DNA of 64,000 nt from JAJYKC01 sp963823105 (GCA_963823105.1 CAWGKC010000005.1:620001-684000), one strand, 5' to 3'; positions 28,545 through 37,844 are shown, numbered from the stretch's first letter. Numbers and translations are program-made. The notes: generated by a model from the sequence alone, not told the origin.

Positions 28545-28842
28545 GGGCGCGATCCGTGTCTATCCGTGTCTGGAAACGCTCTTTGCGCACAGGTTCCTCG
28601 ACGACGTCGACCTTGCAGCCCAGCATACGCGATAGTTGCCGCTCAAGGTCCTCCAGGCGGCCAAAATAATCAAAGCCGCCGCTTGAAAAATCCTCGCCCA
28701 GACGAACCGCAACATCGACATCGGAATCCGCGCCGGCATCGCCGCGCGCCGTGGAGCCGAACACCGAAGCGCTCAGAACGCCGGCAGCCTTAAGCTCCGG
28801 TTCGTGAGCTCGTAATGTCGCTATAACCAGCTCGCGGTTCAT
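28534..28842 (-). CDS. MNT-domain nucleotidyltransferase antitoxin (MntA-like)
   Basis: 102 residues from the ATG at 28842. The minimal nucleotidyltransferase motif is complete: VFGSTARGDAGADSDVDVAV (GSxxRG with the two catalytic Asp), then FGRLEDLERQL and CKVDVVEE. In known MntA-HepT pairs this enzyme adds AMP to the HEPN toxin and so silences it. Here the toxin is truncated, leaving the antitoxin alone. Confidence 0.87.
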   Translation of the reverse strand: MNRELVIATLRAHEPELKAAGVLSASVFGSTARGDAGADSDVDVAVRLGEDFSSGGFDYFGRLEDLERQLSRMLGCKVDVVEEPVRKERFQTRIDTDRALAF

Positions 28843-29083
28843 TGGAATACTCTCGCACAATCATCAGACCCGATCGAGCCAAAGCATCGCCCCAGCGGCC
28901 GTCCAGGCCTTTCGCTCCGGCAAACTCGAGTCTGACTCCATTTTCACGCGCCAGGGCCGCCGGCGGCAACCCGGCCATGGATGTTCGTCCGACGCCCGAC
29001 GCGGACGCCTCCATGGCACGCCGCCCCGAGCGCAACGTCGAAGGCTACGTTAGTCCGTTGACGGCGCAGCACCAAGCCGCGAG

Positions 29084-29260
29084 TCACATCGTGAATCCGG
29101 CCACCGGCCAATCCTGGCGCAGCGCACACACCGGGTCGATCCGGCTTGCGCGCCGGGCCGGCAAAAAACTGGGGAACAGTGCGGCGGCCGTGAGCACGGG
29201 TATCATAACGGCGAAGATCAACGGATCTGCGGACGCACAACGGCGGCCAGACGCTTCAAC
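29084..29260 (-). pseudogene. C-terminal remnant of an FtsX/MacB-type (ADOP) permease
   Basis: About 58 codons. ASADPLIFAVMIPVLTAAAL followed by LPARRASRIDPVCALRQDW is the characteristic last transmembrane helix and end of MacB/FtsX-type ABC permeases, abundant in Acidobacteria as ADOP proteins. Nothing upstream on the same strand continues the protein. The flanking 28843-29083 and 29261-29363 hold no other recognisable gene. Confidence 0.6.
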
Positions 29261-29363
29261 CCGCGCCCCGCGGCCAAGGCGGCAACGACGCCCGCACCCG
29301 CGCCTTCCGATGTATACTCGCGAAGGCCGCTCCCGCGGCATCGTTCGAGAAGGGGAATCGAAA

Positions 29364-29726
29364 ATGAACAAAATCGCAGTTGGATTAATTGCCGGCGCCG
29401 TCCTCGGCTTGCTCGACGGTCTTACCGCCTGGTTTACGCCGGAGGTGCGGCCGTTCCTGACCAGCATCCTCATCGGCTCCACCGTCAAGGGCATGTTGGT
29501 CGGATTGATTTGCGGAATGGTGGCGCGCAAGGTGCCTTCGCTCGCCTGGGGCGTCGCCACCGGCGCCTCCTTCGGGCTGCTGTTCGCCTACCTTGTCGCC
29601 TCCATGCCCTCGGCAACCGGAAAACACTATTACTTCGCCATCATGCTGCCGGGCATGCTGTTCGGCGCCGTCACCGGCCTGCTCACCCAGACCGCGGGCG
29701 TGCGCCCCCAATCGCGGCCGGCCTGA
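29364..29726 (+). CDS. Small multispanning membrane protein
   Basis: 120 residues with four hydrophobic segments (IAVGLIAGAVLGLLDGL, LIGSTVKGMLVGLICGMVA, GVATGASFGLLFAYLVA, YYFAIMLPGMLFGAVTGLL), rich in Gly. The ATG at 29364 has an AAGGGG site. I do not recognise the family. Small glycine-rich membrane proteins of this kind are common and mostly uncharacterised. It is convergent with the HEAT-repeat gene, only three bases away. Confidence 0.75.
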   Translation: MNKIAVGLIAGAVLGLLDGLTAWFTPEVRPFLTSILIGSTVKGMLVGLICGMVARKVPSLAWGVATGASFGLLFAYLVASMPSATGKHYYFAIMLPGMLFGAVTGLLTQTAGVRPQSRPA

Positions 29727-29729
29727 CCG

Positions 29730-30542
29730 TCACCGCGAGAGAACGTCTTCGAAAAACTGAAGCGCGCGCGGATCGCGGCTCTGCCCCAACCAGAACACGG
29801 CCTGCTTGCGCACCTCGCGATTCCGGTTCGTCCGCGCCACCGCGATCAGCCGCGGCACTCCCTCCTCGGCAGGCATTTGCGACAACGCGAATACCGCTTG
29901 GCGCTTCACCTCCGTCTCCGGATCGTTCTCGATGGCGTTTTCGATCGCTTCGGCGGCGATCTTGCGGCTGGTCTTCTGCGCCAGCCAAAACAGCGCCTGC
30001 CCGCGAATGTGGCCGCTTGGGTTTTGATGCGCCGCCCGCACCAGCGCCGTCACCGATTCCGGATCGTCGTGCAAAGCGATGGCGACCAAAGCTTCTTTCC
30101 GCGCGCCGTCGCCGGTATCGTCGAGAAATCCTTCGAGCAGCCGGACGCTCTCTCCGCCTTTCACATCTTCCACCCAAATCATCGGCAGCCCGCCCGCATC
30201 CAGAATCGCGTTGCCGTTGGCGATCCGGATCTTGCCAATCCGCCCGCGCTCGGCGCGAAACAGGACGAGGAGCCGGTCGCTGTGCCCGCCGTCGTTCCGC
30301 CCGTTGTTCCAGTTGCCGCTCGCTCCCGAACCTTCCAGCATCACCCGTTGCCCTTGCCCTTCGTTGCCGCGGCACGGAACGGCATAGCCGATCCAGAGCG
30401 GGCCGCTTTCGGCGGAGGCCGCCCGGAAAACGCTCTCCAATCCGGCAGCCGCCGAACGGCGAACCACGCGGGCGTTCTCGATTGGAGGATCTTGAGCCAG
30501 GGCGACAACGCCCAACGCGAAGGATAGAAATATTTTCCGCAC
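29730..30542 (-). CDS. Secreted HEAT-repeat protein
   Basis: 270 residues with a signal peptide (MRKIFLSFALGVVALAQ). The second half has HEAT-type helical repeats with regular spacing: ARKEALVAIALHDDPESV, IRGQALFWLAQKTSRK, VKRQAVFALSQMPAEEGVPRLIAVA and VRKQAVFWLGQSRDPRAL. The first half is beta-rich. A scaffolding role for protein-protein contact outside the cytoplasm is likely. The gene starts 31 bases after the LytS-type kinase stop, in the same direction. Confidence 0.8.
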   Translation of the reverse strand: MRKIFLSFALGVVALAQDPPIENARVVRRSAAAGLESVFRAASAESGPLWIGYAVPCRGNEGQGQRVMLEGSGASGNWNNGRNDGGHSDRLLVLFRAERGRIGKIRIANGNAILDAGGLPMIWVEDVKGGESVRLLEGFLDDTGDGARKEALVAIALHDDPESVTALVRAAHQNPSGHIRGQALFWLAQKTSRKIAAEAIENAIENDPETEVKRQAVFALSQMPAEEGVPRLIAVARTNRNREVRKQAVFWLGQSRDPRALQFFEDVLSR

Positions 30543-30573
30543 GCCGGCTTGGACGAAACCGCCCCCTCGCCGG

Positions 30574-31896
30574 TTAGGCCGGAACCGCCGCGGCCGCCGC
30601 CGGCAGATCCGGAATTTCGATGCCCGTCCGCGTTCCTTCCCCCGGCTTGCTGTCGATCCACATGCGGTAGTCGTTGGCGAACAGCACCTTCAGCCGCTCG
30701 TTCACGTTGCTGACGCCGATCCCCTGTTCGAACAGCGTCGCCAGACGCGCTTCGGCGATACCCACCCCGTCGTCCTCGACGACAATGTGCAGCCGGCGTC
30801 CCTCCAGCCACGCCCGGACGCGTATCGTTCCTCCTTCCACCTTGCTCGCCAACCCGTGCCGGATGCTGTTCTCGATCAGCGGCTGGAGCATCATCGAGGG
30901 GACCAAACGGTTCTCGACGCCCGGATCGATCTCCTTCACGAAACGCAGCTTATCGCCGAAGCGCACCAGTTCGATCGCCATGTAGTTGTCGATGAAGGAA
31001 AGCTCGTCGCCCAGCGGCGAAAGGTTTTCGGTTTTGCGCAGAAGGCGGCGCAGAATGCTCGACAATTTGTAGACGACGTTGCGCGCCTGCTCCGGATTCG
31101 TGCGGATCAGCGAGGAAACCGAGTTGAGCGTATTGAAAAGGAAATGCGGATTGATCTGGCTGGTGAGCGCCGCCAGGCGCGCCTCGTTCAACCGGTGCTG
31201 CTGCTCCTCCAGTTTTTTCTCGTTGCGCGTGTTACTCCAAATCTTCATCGGTAGAGTAATCGACAGCAGCGTACACAGGTAACTGGCGAAAACGGTGAAG
31301 CCCGATGGATCGCTCCAATGCTGCTCCAGGCTGAAGACGCCCTTGGTTCCGAACACGCGCGCCACCACGGTCTTTAGAAACTCGGCGAAGACAACCACCA
31401 AGACGCAGCCGATTTGAAAGGCCGTGCGATGCCAGTCCTGCCGCTGGCGGAGCGAGCGGTACAGGCTGAGATCGAAGAACGGCGAGAAGCGCCAGACGTC
31501 TTCTTTGTCCGGCGCGATGTCGCGCAGCAGCCCGCCCAGAACGCCCGCGGCGGCGAACAGCGGCATCGACATCAACTCTCCGCTCACTACCGCCGGGATC
31601 GAGATCAGCACGCCCGACAAAAGTCCGGTGACATATCCGCCCACCAGGCCCGCCAGCATCGCGCCCTCCAGCCCCAGATCGGCCGCGGTGTAAGCGGGGA
31701 TGAAGACGCGCACCGCCACGCCGCCTCCGAAAATCGCCGCAAACCCGAACGACAGTTTCACCCGCTGCAGCAGCGTGCGCTCCTCGCGCATCAACATCCG
31801 GACGAAGGCGCCGAATCGCGACAGAATGCTGGCGAAGGATGCGGCGACGGCCAGTTTCACCAGCAGCGTGACCAGGTGCTGTTGTTGTTCTAACAA
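30574..31896 (-). CDS. LytS-type sensor histidine kinase
   Basis: About 440 residues. An N-terminal 5TM-LYT membrane region has helices through VAASFASIL, GFAAIFGGGVAVRVF, GLVGGYVTGLLSGVLISIP and a later pair. It is followed by a His_kinase domain with the phosphoacceptor in INPHFLFNTLNSVSSLI and an ATPase domain (LQPLIENSIRHG, VVEDDGVGI, GVSNVNERL). I chose the TTG at 31896 (MLEQQQHLVTLLVKL) with AAGGG upstream; the open frame extends further but runs over ribA. LytTR-type response regulators normally accompany such kinases; none is adjacent here. Confidence 0.87.
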   Translation of the reverse strand: MLEQQQHLVTLLVKLAVAASFASILSRFGAFVRMLMREERTLLQRVKLSFGFAAIFGGGVAVRVFIPAYTAADLGLEGAMLAGLVGGYVTGLLSGVLISIPAVVSGELMSMPLFAAAGVLGGLLRDIAPDKEDVWRFSPFFDLSLYRSLRQRQDWHRTAFQIGCVLVVVFAEFLKTVVARVFGTKGVFSLEQHWSDPSGFTVFASYLCTLLSITLPMKIWSNTRNEKKLEEQQHRLNEARLAALTSQINPHFLFNTLNSVSSLIRTNPEQARNVVYKLSSILRRLLRKTENLSPLGDELSFIDNYMAIELVRFGDKLRFVKEIDPGVENRLVPSMMLQPLIENSIRHGLASKVEGGTIRVRAWLEGRRLHIVVEDDGVGIAEARLATLFEQGIGVSNVNERLKVLFANDYRMWIDSKPGEGTRTGIEIPDLPAAAAAVPA

Positions 31897-31944
31897 GTCC
31901 GCCCTTGGAACATCATTATAATAGGAGTAGTAACAAATCCCTTC

Positions 31945-32562
31945 ATGCAGGCTCCCTCTTCGCTCGCGATTCGTGTCTTCAAAGTGGCCGAGGCGGATTT
32001 TCCCAGCCGTTTCGGGCATTTCCGCATCTACGGATTTCACGGCGAATTCGACGGCGCCGAAGAGGAATCGGTGGCGCTCAAAATGGGCGATCTCGCCGTG
32101 GGCGGCGCGCCGCTGGTGCGCATTCACTCGCAATGCCTCACCGGCGACGTCTTTCACAGCCTGCGCTGCGACTGCCGCCAGCAACTGGAAATGTCCCTGG
32201 AGCGGATCGCCGGCGAAGGCCGCGGCCTCCTGATCTACGAGAACAAAGAAGGGCGCGGCATCGGCCTGTTGAACAAACTGCGCGCCTACGAACTACAGGA
32301 CGCCGGCGCCGACACGGTGGAGGCCAACGAACAGCTTGGCTTCGAGGCCGACTTGCGCAGCTACGCGATGTCCGCCGAAATTCTCCGCTATTTCGGCCTG
32401 AGCGCCGTGCGATTGCTGTCCAATAACCCCGACAAAATCGCCGCGCTCGAACAAGCCGGCATCGCCATCACCGAACGCGTCCCGGCCATTGTCGAACCTA
32501 GCGAATCCACCGAGCGTTACTTGCAAACGAAAAAAGACAAACTCGGTCACCTGCTCGATTGA
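31945..32562 (+). CDS. ribA: GTP cyclohydrolase II
   Basis: Opens GTP to the diaminopyrimidine that starts riboflavin synthesis. 205 residues, as usual for the stand-alone enzyme. The zinc-binding pattern HSQCLTGDVFHSLRCDCRQQ (three Cys) and the substrate loop IYENKEGRGIGLLNKLRAY are exact. SNNPDKIAALEQAGI near the end is also conserved. Divergent from the LytS-type kinase. No partner RibB domain is fused. Confidence 0.96.
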   Translation: MQAPSSLAIRVFKVAEADFPSRFGHFRIYGFHGEFDGAEEESVALKMGDLAVGGAPLVRIHSQCLTGDVFHSLRCDCRQQLEMSLERIAGEGRGLLIYENKEGRGIGLLNKLRAYELQDAGADTVEANEQLGFEADLRSYAMSAEILRYFGLSAVRLLSNNPDKIAALEQAGIAITERVPAIVEPSESTERYLQTKKDKLGHLLD

Positions 32563-32567
32563 ACGCT

Positions 32568-33362
32568 TCAGGCGTCCGTTAAGCCGCGGTAGTCGACCAA
32601 ACGCACGCCGCTCTCGGCGATGGCGTCGCGGACCTCCGGCGACACCAGCGCATCCAGTTCGCGGCGGCGGCTTTCTTTCAACCGCGTGCGCGCGGCGCGC
32701 AGTTCCTCCGTGCAAAACCCGGGATGGCACATGAACTCGGTGGACCCCTCCGGAAGGCGGCGGATCAGCCGCGCCAGTTCCGCCGCGTCGAAGCGCCCCG
32801 TCACGCGAAAGCCCGCGAAGTGCTCCGTCGTCCGGCAGCCGTGCCTCATCAACACGCGGCGGAATCGCCCTCGCAGCAGGCCGAAGGCCCCGCTCGCCAC
32901 CCGCATCGCCAGGGGAACTCCATCGGCGTTCAGCGGAAAATCGAACGGCCGGCGCACCCAGGGAACGGCGAACTCCCGTGACAGCGCGGCCACCGCGTCG
33001 AGCACCGGCGGGAAAAGATGCGTGTGCTTGTGCGTATCCAGATGCGTGGGGCGGATGCCCGCCTCGAAAATCCGCCGCATCTGCGCGCGCAATTCGTCGT
33101 AGACGCGGATGCGCCGCAGCGCCAGCGCGCGGGCGAGCGCGGCCACGGTGGGCGGAAACCCAGCGCCGCCAACCAGCACCAGATGGCACCCGATGTCGAG
33201 CGTGGGCGACTCCCGCGCCAGCGCCACGGCGTGATCGAACGCCGCGCCGGTGGCCATCAGCGTCGTCGCCGTAAGGATGCCGTTGCGATGCGCGAAGACA
33301 ATCCCCTCGTTCACGTCGCGCGTGAAGCCGAAGTCGTCGGCGTTGACTACCAGCGTTTTCAA
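32568..33362 (-). CDS. ChbG/HpnK-family (YdjC) carbohydrate deacetylase
   Basis: 264 residues. Metal and catalytic motifs of the YdjC fold are present: VVNADDFGFT at the start, GCHLVLVG, THLDTHKHTHLFP and MCHPGFCTEE. The family removes acetyl groups from N-acetyl sugars. The HpnK branch is linked to hopanoid or lipid-linked sugars, which fits its place as the last gene of an Mla-type lipid transport unit (4-base overlap with mlaD). Exact substrate unknown. Convergent with ribA, with five bases between the stops. Confidence 0.87.
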   Translation of the reverse strand: MKTLVVNADDFGFTRDVNEGIVFAHRNGILTATTLMATGAAFDHAVALARESPTLDIGCHLVLVGGAGFPPTVAALARALALRRIRVYDELRAQMRRIFEAGIRPTHLDTHKHTHLFPPVLDAVAALSREFAVPWVRRPFDFPLNADGVPLAMRVASGAFGLLRGRFRRVLMRHGCRTTEHFAGFRVTGRFDAAELARLIRRLPEGSTEFMCHPGFCTEELRAARTRLKESRRRELDALVSPEVRDAIAESGVRLVDYRGLTDA

Positions 33363-34433
33363 AAAAGGCTCAGCTTGATCCGCAGGAATTTTTTCGGATT
33401 CGCGCGGAAGTCTTTCAGGAGTCCGTGCAGTTCCTGAGTGGCGCCGTTCATGCTGTCGTACAACTGCGGATTCACCACAAGCTGGCCGAGCGTTCCTTGC
33501 CCCGCGTTCATGCGGTCGATCATCGTATCCAGCTTGGCTATCGTCGCCGAAATCTGATTATGCAGATCGTCGGAATACAAAAGTTTGCCCGCCGTTCCCT
33601 TGCCCGATTGCAAATCGGCCAGAACCTTGCGGACGTCGAGCACGGTTTTGTTCAGGTTGTCGTACAGCTCGGGATCTTTCAGGAATTTGCCGGCGGTTCC
33701 CTGGCCCTGCTGCGCACCGGCGAGCAGGTTGTCGATGCGCGTCAGGGAGCCGCTTACCTGCTTGTACATATCGTCGTTGTTTAGCAGATGGCCCAGCGTT
33801 CCCTTGTTGTCGTTGAGCGCCAAGGCGATGACCTGCACCTGCTTGGCGACATCGTTGAGGCGGTCGTAAAATTCCTCGCTCACCAGCAGCTTGCCGATGC
33901 TCCCCTTGCCGGACTGGACCACATCGACGATGCCATTCACCTTATTCACCGTCTCTTGCAGCGAAGCGAGGATGGCGTAGCCTTGTTTCACCACGTCCTC
34001 GAAATCGGCGGTGTTGAGGCTGGGAAGCGTGCCGCGATCGGCGATATGCTTCGGATCCTTGCCTCTGGTAATGTTGACGAACTTGGTTCCGAGAAGATTC
34101 GCGGCGCTGATGGAGGTGACCGAATCGATGGGGATGCGCGTCATGTATACCGCTGCGAATTTCCATGTCGACGCGGACCTGCTTTTGCGGATTTGCCAGC
34201 CCCGATAGACCGATCTGGCGCACCTTGCCGACGGTGATGCCGTTCAAGCTGACCGGCGCGCCCTGGGCGAGAGCGGCCGAGTCGCTGAGGTAGGTGTAGA
34301 CGGTGGAGTCGCCTTCGAAGAAGTTATAGTCGCCGGTGATCAGAAAGACGGCGATTCCGAAAATCGTCAACGCGGCGACCGTCAACAGGCCTACTTTGAG
34401 GCGGGCCCAATTCGCTTTGGTTTGAACAGGCAT
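33359..34433 (-). CDS. mlaD: MlaD-type MCE domain protein, frameshifted
   Basis: Periplasmic substrate-binding part of an MCE lipid ABC transporter. One N-terminal membrane anchor (LKVGLLTVAALTIFGIAVFLI) is followed by the MCE domain (AALAQGAPVSLNGITVGKVRQI). After a single extra G near 34150, the MCE domain continues as YMTRIPIDSVTSISAANLLGTK. The C-terminal part has five repeats of the type GKGTAGKLL...LYD (for example GQGTAGKFLKDPELYDNL). Corrected length about 357 residues. Lies six bases after mlaF. Confidence 0.87.
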
Positions 34434-34439
34434 GGATGG

Positions 34440-35270
34440 TTACCGGCGCACGAACTTGGAGACGTAGGAATCGGTGGAAGCCTCCAGCGCCGTTTGATCT
34501 CCTTCAAAGACAAGTTGGCCGTCCTTCATCACCATAAAGACCGTGGCCCCCCAAGCCGTCGCGTTCCGCGGAAGCGGTTCGAGCCGCCCCTTGCCGGAAT
34601 TGTAGCGGAAACCCGCCATTAATTGCCCGTCCTGGTAGCGATGCGTGACGATGAGATTGGCCGTATTCTGGCTGTCGCGCTCCTTGGCGACCAGGGCCAT
34701 GATGGTATTGGCGGTGATGGGATCGAGGCCGGCGGTGGGGGAATCGTAGAGGATCAACGGCGGGCCGGTGACGACGGCGCGGGCGATGCCGACCCGGCGG
34801 CGCATGCCTCCGGAAAGCTCGGCGGGAAATTTGTCGAGCGTTTGCTCGAGCTCGACGAAGCGCAACGCGTCGAGGACTTTCTCATGCACCGCGGCCTCGT
34901 CCGCGATGCGCCCGCTTTGGAGATTTTCAAGCGGATAGGCGACGTTTTCCTCCACCGTGAAGGAGTCGAAAAGTCCTCCCTCCTGGAATAGGACTCCGAC
35001 ACGGGCGCGTATGGGGAATAGATCGTGCTCGCTCAGCCGGGTGATGTCCTGGCCGAAAAGGAAGATCCGGCCGGAGTCGGGTTGCAGAAGTCCGATGGCC
35101 ATTTTCAACAGGACGCTCTTGCCGCTGCCGGAGGCGCCGAGAACGACGCGGGTTTCCCCGGCGCGCAACAGGAAGGAAACGCCGTCCACCACTTTCCGGT
35201 CGAAGCTCAGGCTAACGTCTTCGAATTGGAGGATCGGAGCCGCGGCGCCGTTTGCCGGAGTGGAAGCCAT
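34440..35270 (-). CDS. mlaF: MlaF-type ABC transporter ATPase
   Basis: 277 residues from the ATG at 35270 (MASTPANGAA). Walker A is GASGSGKS, the Q-loop is in VGVLFQEGGLFDS, the signature is LSGGMRRRVGIARA and the H-loop is in LIVTHRYQD. In Walker B, LILYDSPTAGLDP, the catalytic Glu expected after the Asp is Ser, which is unusual. Powers the MlaE/MlaD complex for phospholipid or related lipid transport between membranes. It starts 8 bases after the mlaE stop. Confidence 0.92.
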   Translation of the reverse strand: MASTPANGAAAPILQFEDVSLSFDRKVVDGVSFLLRAGETRVVLGASGSGKSVLLKMAIGLLQPDSGRIFLFGQDITRLSEHDLFPIRARVGVLFQEGGLFDSFTVEENVAYPLENLQSGRIADEAAVHEKVLDALRFVELEQTLDKFPAELSGGMRRRVGIARAVVTGPPLILYDSPTAGLDPITANTIMALVAKERDSQNTANLIVTHRYQDGQLMAGFRYNSGKGRLEPLPRNATAWGATVFMVMKDGQLVFEGDQTALEASTDSYVSKFVRR

Positions 35271-35278
35271 GCGGGAGA

Positions 35279-36036
35279 TCAGAGGTTCACGAAAATGCGG
35301 GTGATGAAAGCGGTGAGGATGAAGATCCATACGGAGGAGACGACCACCGCCTGGGTCGTCGCCCGGCCGACGCCCTGAGTGCCGCCGGTGGTTTTCATTC
35401 CGTAGAAACAGCCGACCAGGGAGATGACGACGGCGAAGACCACCGGTTTCAACAAGCCTTGCACCAGATCGTTGGCTTCCAGAATCTGGTAGGCGGGCGT
35501 CCAGTACTCCGACGAAGTGAGGCGAAGGCTGAAATAGGCGATGACGAAGCCGCCCACCATGCCGAGGAAATCGGAAACGATGGTGAGCTGGGGGAGCATG
35601 ATGCAGGTGGCGATGAGGCGCGGGCGTGACCAGCTTCTGGATGGGGTCCGTGCCAAGCGCGCGCATGGCGTCGATCTGTTCGCTGACCTTCATGGAGCCG
35701 AGTTCGCTGGCGATGCCGGAGGCGTTGCGCCCGGCGACAAGCAGCGCGGTCAGCACCGGCCCGAGCTCGCGCACCAGACGTGATCATGACGATCGGGCCA
35801 ACCTGGCCCGTCGCTCCGTAGGTGCCCAGCGCGCGCGACATCTGCATCGTGATGACAAAGCCGCTGAAGAAGCCGGTGAGGATGATGATGGGCAGGCTGC
35901 CGACGCCGATGACTTCCATCTGGATGAAAACGTCGTCCCAATAGTGCGGCGCGCGGAAGACGTTCTTGAACGCCCGGCCCGCGAGGACGACGAAATCCTG
36001 AAGCTCGGCGACCGGCGCCTTCGCGAAGTCGAGCAC
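35279..36036 (-). CDS. mlaE: MlaE-type lipid ABC permease, two frameshifts
   Basis: Inner-membrane permease of the MlaEFD family, about 252 residues once corrected. Three frames give consecutive parts: VFIQMEVIGVGSLPIIILTG with MQMSRALGTYGATGQVGP; then RELGPVLTALLVAGRNASG, SMKVSEQIDAMRALGTDP; then LIATCIMLPQLTIVSDFLGM, KPVVFAVVISLVGCFYGMKT. The breaks lie near 35776-35782 and 35622-35632. GTG start with GAGG upstream. First gene of mlaE-mlaF-mlaD-deacetylase. Confidence 0.87.
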
Positions 36037-36092
36037 TAACGCGTCCTCATGAATCTCGATGCTACCATACGGTCGAAGAATTGCATCCTTAT

Positions 36093-37058
36093 ATGAGCGG
36101 CCTGACCGACATTCCCGGAGTGCGCGTGGGCCATGCCTGGGATATCGCCGGAATCACCGGTTGCACGGCGATTCTGTGCGAGGGCGGAGCGGTGGGCGGC
36201 GTGGACATTCGCGGATCGGCGACCGGCACCGAGGAACTGGACCTGTTAAACCCGCTGCACATGACCGAACGGGTGCATGGAGTGATGCTGGGCGGCGGCA
36301 GCGCCTTCGGATTGGAAGCGGCGTCGGGCGTGCGGCGCTTTCTGGAGCGCAAGGGAGTGGGGTTCGACACCGGCGCGGGGAAGGTTCCGCTGGTGGTGGG
36401 GGCGATTCTTTTCGATTTGGCGATCGCGAAAGCGGGCGTTCGTCCGACGCGCGAGATGGGGGAAAGCGCGGCGGCCGCGGCGACGGCGGGACCGGTGATG
36501 GAAGGCTCGGTGGGCGCGGGCGCCGGCGCGACGGTGGGGAAGTTGTTCGGCATGGGCCGGGCGATGAAATCGGGCGTGGGGACCGCGACGATGCAGTTGC
36601 CGGGAGGCGTGCTGGTGTCGGCGCTGGCGGCGGTGAACGCCTTCGGCGACGTGTTGGATCCGGCGACGGGAAAAATTTTGGCGGGCGCTCGCACGGCGAA
36701 AGATTCGCGCGATTTCTCGAACACCGCCGAAGCGATGAAACACGGCGCGATGGAGCGGAACGCAAGCGGAGGGTTTCAAAAGACGAACACGACGCTGGTG
36801 GTGGTGGCCACCAACGTCGCGCTTTCAAAAACCGGCGCGACGAAGCTGGCGCAATTGGCGAGCCTCGGCGTGGCGCGGACGATTTCGCCGGTGTGGACCA
36901 CCTTCGACGGCGATCTGGTGATCGCGCTCTCGGTGGGCGAGACGCGCGGAGAACTGAACACGCTGGGCGTGGGCGCGGCCGAGGCGGTGTCGCAAGCGAT
37001 CGTTCGCGCCGTGAGGTTGGCGAAGGGCGCGGGCGGCGTGCCCGGTTTGGCTGGGTAG
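36093..37058 (+). CDS. P1-family (DmpA-like) aminopeptidase
   Basis: 321 residues from the ATG at 36093. N-terminal-nucleophile hydrolase of the P1/DmpA family, which cleaves itself into two chains and acts on small peptides. Typical motifs are GLTDIPGVRVGHA, GGAVGGVDIRGSATGT, HGVMLGGGSAFGL and the autocleavage/nucleophile region KTNTTLVVVATN. Start divergent from mlaE. Complete, with no disruption. Confidence 0.9.
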   Translation: MSGLTDIPGVRVGHAWDIAGITGCTAILCEGGAVGGVDIRGSATGTEELDLLNPLHMTERVHGVMLGGGSAFGLEAASGVRRFLERKGVGFDTGAGKVPLVVGAILFDLAIAKAGVRPTREMGESAAAAATAGPVMEGSVGAGAGATVGKLFGMGRAMKSGVGTATMQLPGGVLVSALAAVNAFGDVLDPATGKILAGARTAKDSRDFSNTAEAMKHGAMERNASGGFQKTNTTLVVVATNVALSKTGATKLAQLASLGVARTISPVWTTFDGDLVIALSVGETRGELNTLGVGAAEAVSQAIVRAVRLAKGAGGVPGLAG

Positions 37059-37063
37059 GCGGT

Positions 37064-37804
37064 CTACCGTTTGCGGGCGGTGAGTTGCCGGACTTCGGCC
37101 GGAGTGAGCGGGCGATGCTCGCCGATTCCAAGACCGCCGATCTCGATGGGGCCGATCGCCGTTCGCACCAGCTTCAATACCTTGCTTTCGACGGCTTCGA
37201 TCATGCGGCGGACCTGCCGGTTGCGCCCCTCGCGGATGGTGATTTCGAGGAACGTGCAGGAGGCGGTGTCGCGCAGTCGCGTCACCTCAGCCGGTTTCGT
37301 GGGACCGTCGCTCAGTTCCAACCCGTCGCGGAGCCGTTGGATTCGCTCTTCCGATAAAATGCCGGCGCCTTTGACTAAATAGGTCTTGGGGATTTTGTGC
37401 AGCGGGTTGGTGACGCCTTCGGCGAATTGCGCGTCGTTGGTGAGCAACAGTAGGCCGCTGGTGTCCTGGTCGAGGCGGCCGACGGGGAATAAATAAGGCA
37501 GCGAGGAGGGCAGAAGATCGAAGACCGTGCGGCGGCCTTCCGGGTCTTTATAAGTAGTGAGGCAGCCTTTGGGCTTGTTGAGGAGGATGTAGATTTTCTC
37601 GGCGGCGCGGAGGGGTTTTCCATCGAAGGCGATGCGGTCGCGTGCGAGATCGACCCAATGGTCGGGTGTTTGAACGAGCTTGCCATTGACGGTGACGCGC
37701 CCGGCGCCGATCCAACCGCGCGCCTCGGTCCGGGAACCGGCCCCGGCTTTGGACAAAGCGCGGTCGAGGGTTTTGAGAACGCGGCGGTCCTTTGGAGAAG
37801 GCAA
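37064..37804 (-). CDS. RsuA/RluB-family rRNA pseudouridine synthase
   Basis: About 246 residues. An N-terminal S4 RNA-binding domain (LDRALSKAGAGSRTEARGWI, GRVTVNG) is followed by the catalytic domain with GRLDQDTSGLLLLTND (catalytic Asp in RLD) and EGRNRQVRRMIEAV. Modifies one uridine in 16S or 23S rRNA; RluB-like is most probable. No good ATG is in frame. A TTG at 37804 (MPSPKDRRVLKTL) matches the family start and avoids overlap with the upstream gene remnant. Confidence 0.9.
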   Translation of the reverse strand: MPSPKDRRVLKTLDRALSKAGAGSRTEARGWIGAGRVTVNGKLVQTPDHWVDLARDRIAFDGKPLRAAEKIYILLNKPKGCLTTYKDPEGRRTVFDLLPSSLPYLFPVGRLDQDTSGLLLLTNDAQFAEGVTNPLHKIPKTYLVKGAGILSEERIQRLRDGLELSDGPTKPAEVTRLRDTASCTFLEITIREGRNRQVRRMIEAVESKVLKLVRTAIGPIEIGGLGIGEHRPLTPAEVRQLTARKR

Positions 37805-37844
37805 GCTTTCATGATACGGAAACAGCGGATCGGCAGACCGCGCC

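Noticed and set aside
29364..29726. Start of the small membrane protein much further upstream (28842)
   Set aside because: The frame is open upstream, but the extra 174 residues are Arg/Pro-rich noise that overlaps an antisense permease remnant. The ATG at 29364 has a ribosome-binding site and begins the first membrane helix.
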